A stretch of 58,243 nt of DNA. It comes from Clostridiales bacterium (GTDB lineage: Bacteria > Bacillota > Clostridia > Christensenellales > UBA3700). Where the stretch lies: contig SVHF01000009.1 of NCBI GenBank assembly GCA_015055975.1, forward strand, positions 1-58,243. The letters are read 5' to 3'. Below the pieces are notes generated by a model that did no database searches, had not been told where the DNA came from, and saw only the letters and a list, made by a program, of their open reading frames with translations. Of the stretch, positions 54,430 through 58,243 are shown piece by piece. The first letter of the stretch is position 1. Every line of letters begins with the position of its first letter. A program made the translations under genes and the position numbers.

Positions 54430-54917
54430 AGACGATTTTTAAAACAAATACAACAATTCAATAACTTTAATTGTAAATACATTGCGAATTAGAAATAATA
54501 AGTAATACTACATACTTAAGGGCGAAAATAATCCCATTAGTTAATTTCTTATTTCTAAACTGTTAGCCCAAAGGGATAATATTTATTAGATTAAACTTAT
54601 ATTATGGAAGAAATATCCGGGGCGGTATAGGATATTATATACGCAACTATTAATTATTATATATTGTAAATTATTATGTTTTTGTTATGATTTTATTAAA
54701 AATAGTGAGTCTTGTATTCTTTTTGTATTAATATTTAAATAATTGTAACAGATATTATTTGAACTATAGATGTGTTATCTAACAATTAATATATATTATT
54801 TGCTATTATTTGTTTGCATTTAAACTGCAAATTTGCTATCATATCGATATCTTGATCAAAACCATATTTCTGGTTTACGTTAAACATATCGTGTTAAAAA
54901 AAACATATAAATACGAA
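54430..54917. other. Long non-coding stretch with inverted repeats before the defence genes
   Basis: No supported frame on either strand. TTAGAAATAA near 54488 is inverted as TTATTTCTAA near 54550, enclosing GGGCGAAAATAATCCC; GTTAGCCCAAAGGG follows, so a folded RNA or an attachment or element end is possible. AAACCA/TGGTTT (54859-54864, 54871-54876) is a small inverted repeat upstream of the next promoter. Function unknown. Confidence 0.4.
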
Positions 54918-54946
54918 TTGCATAACCAAAAAAATGTTTATATAAT
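54918..54946 (+). promoter_or_regulatory. Promoter TTGCAT-N17-TATAAT of the ATPase/RloB pair
   Basis: TTGCAT (54918-54923) and TATAAT (54941-54946). The start near 54953 is at the GAGGTG ribosome site that precedes the ATG at 54965, giving a leader of about 12 bases. Confidence 0.65.
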
Positions 54947-54964
54947 TAAAAAAGAGGTGATTAA

Positions 54965-56248
54965 ATGTTATTGTCTTTTAAAATGAAGAATGTATACTCT
55001 TTTAAAGAAGAAAGTGGGATTGTAATGTATGCTCCATCTAATCAAGTAAAAAATCGATATGAAGATAATTATACTAGCATATGTGGGTATGACATTCTTA
55101 AAACGGCAATCATAGTTGGCGAAAATGCTGGCGGTAAGAGTAATTTTATAAAAGGGATAAAGTATTTCCAAAGCTTCTTCGAAAAGAATCAAAGAATCCG
55201 TACCAATCTAATGAGTATTTTTAGAGTTAATTTGTTAAAAGATGTTAAATCATTAGTTGATGCGAAAGGAAGGCAGCAATTCGAAATCTTAATTGCTTCA
55301 GAAGAAAAAAATATTGTATACAAGTATGCACTAACACTTGGAGTTAATGGAATCGAACATGAAGAGCTAAGTACACAAACTCAAAAGAATAAAGAATTTA
55401 AGATTATTTTTTCAGTGGATACCGTATTTAGAGCGAAAAATGTGCCTGAGAATGATACAACGCCAGTTGCTGAGGTAAAAGTATATGTTCCTTCACTTGA
55501 AAAAAGCAATTATGATAGATTGACGGAATCTGTTGGTGCAAATGAAAGAACCGGTTTGTGGGTTAACACTTTTGCGTTATTATCGATTCCAAATACTGCA
55601 GATTTTATTGATGAAGTTAAAAAGATTTATATTAATAATAACGATTTGGATCTTCCTTTAAATCTTTATTGCCAAGTGTATGATGAAAAATTGGTTAAGA
55701 ATAATATCCCAATTTTAAAAACACAAGAGTATTTAGAAATATTTAGATTAATAGATTCTAGCATATGTAAGATAATGATTGATGAAGAAAGACCATTATC
55801 GAGTACGATTATTGTAAGAAAATATGGAAGTGAAGAATCAAACAGAGAAATTCTTTTAGAATCTTCTGGAGTTAAACAATATTTTGTTTTTGCTTTAATT
55901 CTATATAAGGTAATTTATGAAAATATGGTTACATTCGCAGATGAAATGGATTCAATGTTCAATCCAGTGTTAACTGCTAAAGTTGTGAATTATCTACATG
56001 TAATGGGAAAGTATGGGCAATTGGTTTTTACTACACATAATGTTTTTAATATGAGTTTTAAATTGTTTATGAAGGAACAAATGTATATTACATCAAAGAA
56101 TAAAAAGACTTTGGAATCAAGTTTGTATTCTGTGTCAAAGTTCAAAGACCTTCGTTATGACTCAAACGAGAAAATTTATGAGTATTATATGATGGGATTG
56201 TTAGGCGGAGCTGGTGGAGACAATGAGTTTTTATATACCGAAGAATAA
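54965..56248 (+). CDS. AbiLi-like / RloA-like ABC-type ATPase
   Basis: A 427-aa AAA_15/AAA_21-type ATPase. Walker A is GENAGGKS at 52-59, the signature-like region LLESSGVKQYFVF precedes Walker B FADEMD (D326-E327), and the H-loop is TTHN (H358). No nuclease domain is attached. In known abortive-infection systems of the AbiL type, such an ATPase senses infection and works with the TOPRIM-like RloB/AbiLii encoded next, which is the arrangement here. The C-terminus overlaps the RloB gene. The assignment to phage defence is from family knowledge; the trigger is unknown. Confidence 0.85.
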   Translation: MLLSFKMKNVYSFKEESGIVMYAPSNQVKNRYEDNYTSICGYDILKTAIIVGENAGGKSNFIKGIKYFQSFFEKNQRIRTNLMSIFRVNLLKDVKSLVDAKGRQQFEILIASEEKNIVYKYALTLGVNGIEHEELSTQTQKNKEFKIIFSVDTVFRAKNVPENDTTPVAEVKVYVPSLEKSNYDRLTESVGANERTGLWVNTFALLSIPNTADFIDEVKKIYINNNDLDLPLNLYCQVYDEKLVKNNIPILKTQEYLEIFRLIDSSICKIMIDEERPLSSTIIVRKYGSEESNREILLESSGVKQYFVFALILYKVIYENMVTFADEMDSMFNPVLTAKVVNYLHVMGKYGQLVFTTHNVFNMSFKLFMKEQMYITSKNKKTLESSLYSVSKFKDLRYDSNEKIYEYYMMGLLGGAGGDNEFLYTEE

Positions 56249-56855
56249 TGTTGCGTTGATATGTGAGGGAGACACAGAATATAATTATTTTAACGGATTT
56301 AAGCGTAAATGTAATTCGGTGTTGAATGTAGTCTGTGTTCAAGCTGGAGGTGGCGATTATACAAATGTTTTATACAAATTAAAAACTACATCACCAATTG
56401 GTATAGTTGCGCGATTTGCAATAATAGATTTTGATAGGTATATTAAAATATCTGGTGAGCAGAAGAATTTTGATAATTTAATTGATTATTGTAATAATGA
56501 GAATAAGAAAGGTAATCCTACGTTTTTAATAGTCACTAATCCGGATTTCGATTATTTTGTTTTAGAACATAAAACAACGTTTAATGGGAAAAATAAAGAG
56601 CAATATATTAAACTCAAATGTAATTATAAGAATTTAGATGATTTTAAGAGCGATGAGCAAATTTTTGAAAAGTTTAATAAAAACGGGAATGAATATAAAA
56701 ATGCAATAAGCAAACAGAACCCAAGATTCCCTGTTTCTAATGATATTGCATTTGATAGCAGAAAGTATAAAGCATTAAAAGCGCATGTGAACTTTAATAA
56801 AGATAATATTTGTATAAGAACTTCTAATATAAAAGAATTGTTTGATAATATTTAA
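56223..56855 (+). CDS. RloB family (AbiLii-like) TOPRIM-type effector
   Basis: A 210-aa protein. The TOPRIM-like glutamate is E15 in ICEGDTEYNYF, followed by AIIDFDRY (D69, D71) and NPDFDYFVLEH, which corresponds to the NPxFExWxLxHF block of RloB. Some insertions make the match imperfect but the order is right. It is expected to be the nuclease-like toxin of the pair. The ATG at 56223 was chosen; a GTG at 56214 is the alternative. The start overlaps the ATPase gene by 26 bases, showing tight coupling. Confidence 0.82.
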   Translation: MSFYIPKNNVALICEGDTEYNYFNGFKRKCNSVLNVVCVQAGGGDYTNVLYKLKTTSPIGIVARFAIIDFDRYIKISGEQKNFDNLIDYCNNENKKGNPTFLIVTNPDFDYFVLEHKTTFNGKNKEQYIKLKCNYKNLDDFKSDEQIFEKFNKNGNEYKNAISKQNPRFPVSNDIAFDSRKYKALKAHVNFNKDNICIRTSNIKELFDNI

Positions 56856-56949
56856 TATAGTTTTTTTGAGGATATTATTAGTCAAAATAGTATATATTGT
56901 TGTATTATTGGCATTCATTTTATAATTCAAGCGCAGGAATAATATATGA

Positions 56950-57241
56950 TAGGTAAATTGAAAAAACAAATGTAGATAATGTTAACGACATTATTGATCA
57001 ATTTCAATCTTTTCTGATGAAGAGAAATTACATCTATTATTTATTTCGTTAATAATTCATGACCAGCAAAATTATTTATCACATCTTTAGCTCAATATAT
57101 TATTAAACATGATAAAAAACTGGAGAGATTATATACAAAGACTGAAATGATAGAAAATCAAAGAAAAATTGCAAATTTCAAAAAGTATCATAATTATTTA
57201 GCGAAAAGTAAGAACTATCTTAAATATGAGAACATTTTATA
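56950..57241 (+). pseudogene. Frameshifted remnant of a helical protein gene
   Basis: Protein-like fragments continue each other in different frames: NVDNVNDIIDQFQSF, then SDEEKLHLLFISLIIHDQQ, then PAKLFITSLAQYIIKH DKKLERLYTKTEMIENQRK up to the stop at 57239-57241. No intact frame covers them. The last part is charged and helical. The fragments suggest a gene disrupted by at least two frameshifts; its family is not recognised. Confidence 0.45.
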
Positions 57242-57256
57242 ATTTGGGCGATAGAG

Positions 57257-57373
57257 ATGCGAAATGATATTAAAGAAGTTTTGTTAGACGATAATATTAT
57301 AAATGATTTTAGGGATGCGATTAAGTCTTCATATCAAGATAAGCACACTTCCTATTACACTTTAGGAATTTAG
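57257..57373 (+). CDS. Possible small protein (38 aa), maybe a tail fragment of the adjacent remnant
   Basis: ATG at 57257 opens MRNDIKEVLLDDNIINDF and continues to a stop at 57371-57373. There is no clear ribosome site. It may be the last part of the disrupted gene upstream rather than an independent gene. Confidence 0.3.
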   Translation: MRNDIKEVLLDDNIINDFRDAIKSSYQDKHTSYYTLGI

Positions 57374-57436
57374 TAGGTTAATAGGGTGACGCCGTAAGAG
57401 TTTGTGTTTTAGATTTTGATCGTAGAGTTTCTCGTT

Positions 57437-57465
57437 TTGAGACAAGCACTATTTATATGTGATAT
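57437..57465 (+). promoter_or_regulatory. Promoter TTGAGA-N17-TGATAT
   Basis: TTGAGA (57437-57442) and TGATAT (57460-57465) with a 17-base spacer, followed by GAGGTG and the ATG at 57485. The -10 is weak. Confidence 0.4.
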
Positions 57466-57484
57466 CATTTAAACGAGGTGTAAA

Positions 57485-58222
57485 ATGAAAGCAACAAGAG
57501 ATCCGCAAAGAGATTTTAAAAGGATACTAAACTGTTTTGAATGCTGCGAAAATGGGATCTCGTACGAGCCTGCCGATTCTGCTTATATAAAATATGTGCT
57601 AAGATTATTTCCAAATTTGAAGCCTACAAACAATAGGCCTGATGCTTATTCAATTACAGATAATACTTTATTGCTTTTAGAGCATTTTCAATTTGATAAT
57701 GGTAGTATTTCTCGAAAGGGAAGCAAGCAAATAACTGATCAGATTGCAATAGATAAAAAAATAAATAAAGAATTGCTCTCAGGTAAAGATTTAGTTATGG
57801 TAAATCAACAAACAATTCGAAGCGGTAAATTATACATTGATAATTATATGAAACAATATAATGAACATATTGCCAATGTTGATGCTTATAAATTGGAAAT
57901 GCAAATAGAACTTAAACAGCAATTTGATAATATATTAGTGGGCTTTGTTGTTGAAGATGTGAGTCCATTAGGCAGTTCCTATTTTGATGGAAAATGGAAG
58001 GGAGTTGATTTAACTTATACTACAGAGTTTCTAGATGCTTTCGAAGAATCGTCATTAGATTTTGTGTTTGCGTTTATGACTGATGCCGGCGACAACAATA
58101 TTGCATCATTTATCTCGAAGCAATCTGTGTTACAACATAGAGCAAAGTCTATAAAAATATCTAGTGTCAATAAATTCGTTTTTAATAACTGTATTCATAC
58201 AGGATTTACAATACGATTCTAA
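57485..58222 (+). CDS. Unrecognised protein in the defence region
   Basis: A 245-aa soluble protein. No family was recognised. The segment RPDAYSITDNTLLLLEHFQFD (residues about 57-76, shown here in two halves as RPDAYSITD and LLLLEHFQFD) has the spacing of a restriction-like PD...E-x core, but the usual lysine is replaced (EHF), so a nuclease fold is only a speculation. The middle is helical and charged; the C-terminal part is beta-rich. GAGGTG lies four bases before the ATG. It sits downstream of the AbiL-like pair and decayed genes, so an accessory or defence role is plausible but unproven. Confidence 0.7.
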   Translation: MKATRDPQRDFKRILNCFECCENGISYEPADSAYIKYVLRLFPNLKPTNNRPDAYSITDNTLLLLEHFQFDNGSISRKGSKQITDQIAIDKKINKELLSGKDLVMVNQQTIRSGKLYIDNYMKQYNEHIANVDAYKLEMQIELKQQFDNILVGFVVEDVSPLGSSYFDGKWKGVDLTYTTEFLDAFEESSLDFVFAFMTDAGDNNIASFISKQSVLQHRAKSIKISSVNKFVFNNCIHTGFTIRF

Positions 58223-58243
58223 TACGATAAATTTCAATTTATC

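Overview
This window is AT-rich, Gram-positive-type DNA, most likely from an uncultured gut Clostridia (Bacillota). The evidence is the strong GAGG/GGAGG ribosome sites, a clostridial core order ftsK-pgsA-rimO-cinA-recA, RNase Y, the site-2 protease-scpA-scpB block, and Na+-decarboxylase genes. The taxonomic placement is inference from gene content; no rRNA or tRNA gene was seen. Large extracellular proteins with InlB-like and BspA-like repeats and several membrane zinc-ribbon proteins fit a host- or mucus-associated anaerobe.

Layout. Positions 1-383 hold the first codons of a divergent gene behind a ribosome-site-pairing inverted repeat, then AT-rich spacer. Positions 384-10692 are a co-directional housekeeping block: membrane protein, M16 protease, TrkH/KtrB, FtsK, PgsA with an extra C-terminal winged-helix-like domain, RimO, CinA-C, RecA. 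Positions 10741-20452 separate recA from rny. They carry a reverse-strand membrane protein, two exported InlB-repeat proteins (one of 1679 aa), a membrane protein, a DUF4143-type ATPase behind a 33-bp tandem repeat, and a phosphopantetheinyl transferase. Positions 20568-29433 hold rny, a four-gene SPFH/zinc-ribbon operon of unknown role, M50 protease-scpA-scpB-membrane protein, and a pseudouridine synthase. Positions 29608-34487 are a five-gene Na+-translocating biotin decarboxylase operon carrying both 12S-type and 5S-type carboxyltransferases.

Positions 34594-42754 are mixed: zinc-ribbon proteins, a YhhN-like protein probably started at ATT, flavodoxin, an ORF6N/PLD-like protein, an orphan AbiEi-like antitoxin, surE, a BaiN-type flavoprotein, a deoxyinosine glycosylase and a lipoprotein. 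Between the antitoxin and surE lies an array of small hairpins with different but self-complementary arms around an A-rich centre; the same architecture occurs inside the ORF6N gene and just after it. This is the most intriguing uncharacterised signal in the window. Positions 42755-43166 hold a candidate small RNA and a decayed coding relic. Positions 43167-54369 encode a giant membrane-anchored repeat protein (about 3608 aa) with a small membrane partner. The right end (54370-58243) looks like a defence or mobile region: an AbiL-like ATPase/RloB pair, decayed ORFs and an unrecognised gene.

Promoters fall into three visible styles: TTGACA-like with TATAAT, extended -10 (TGnTATAAT) without a clear -35, and promoters so close to the ATG that the mRNA should be leaderless or nearly so (trkH, the RluB-type synthase, surE).
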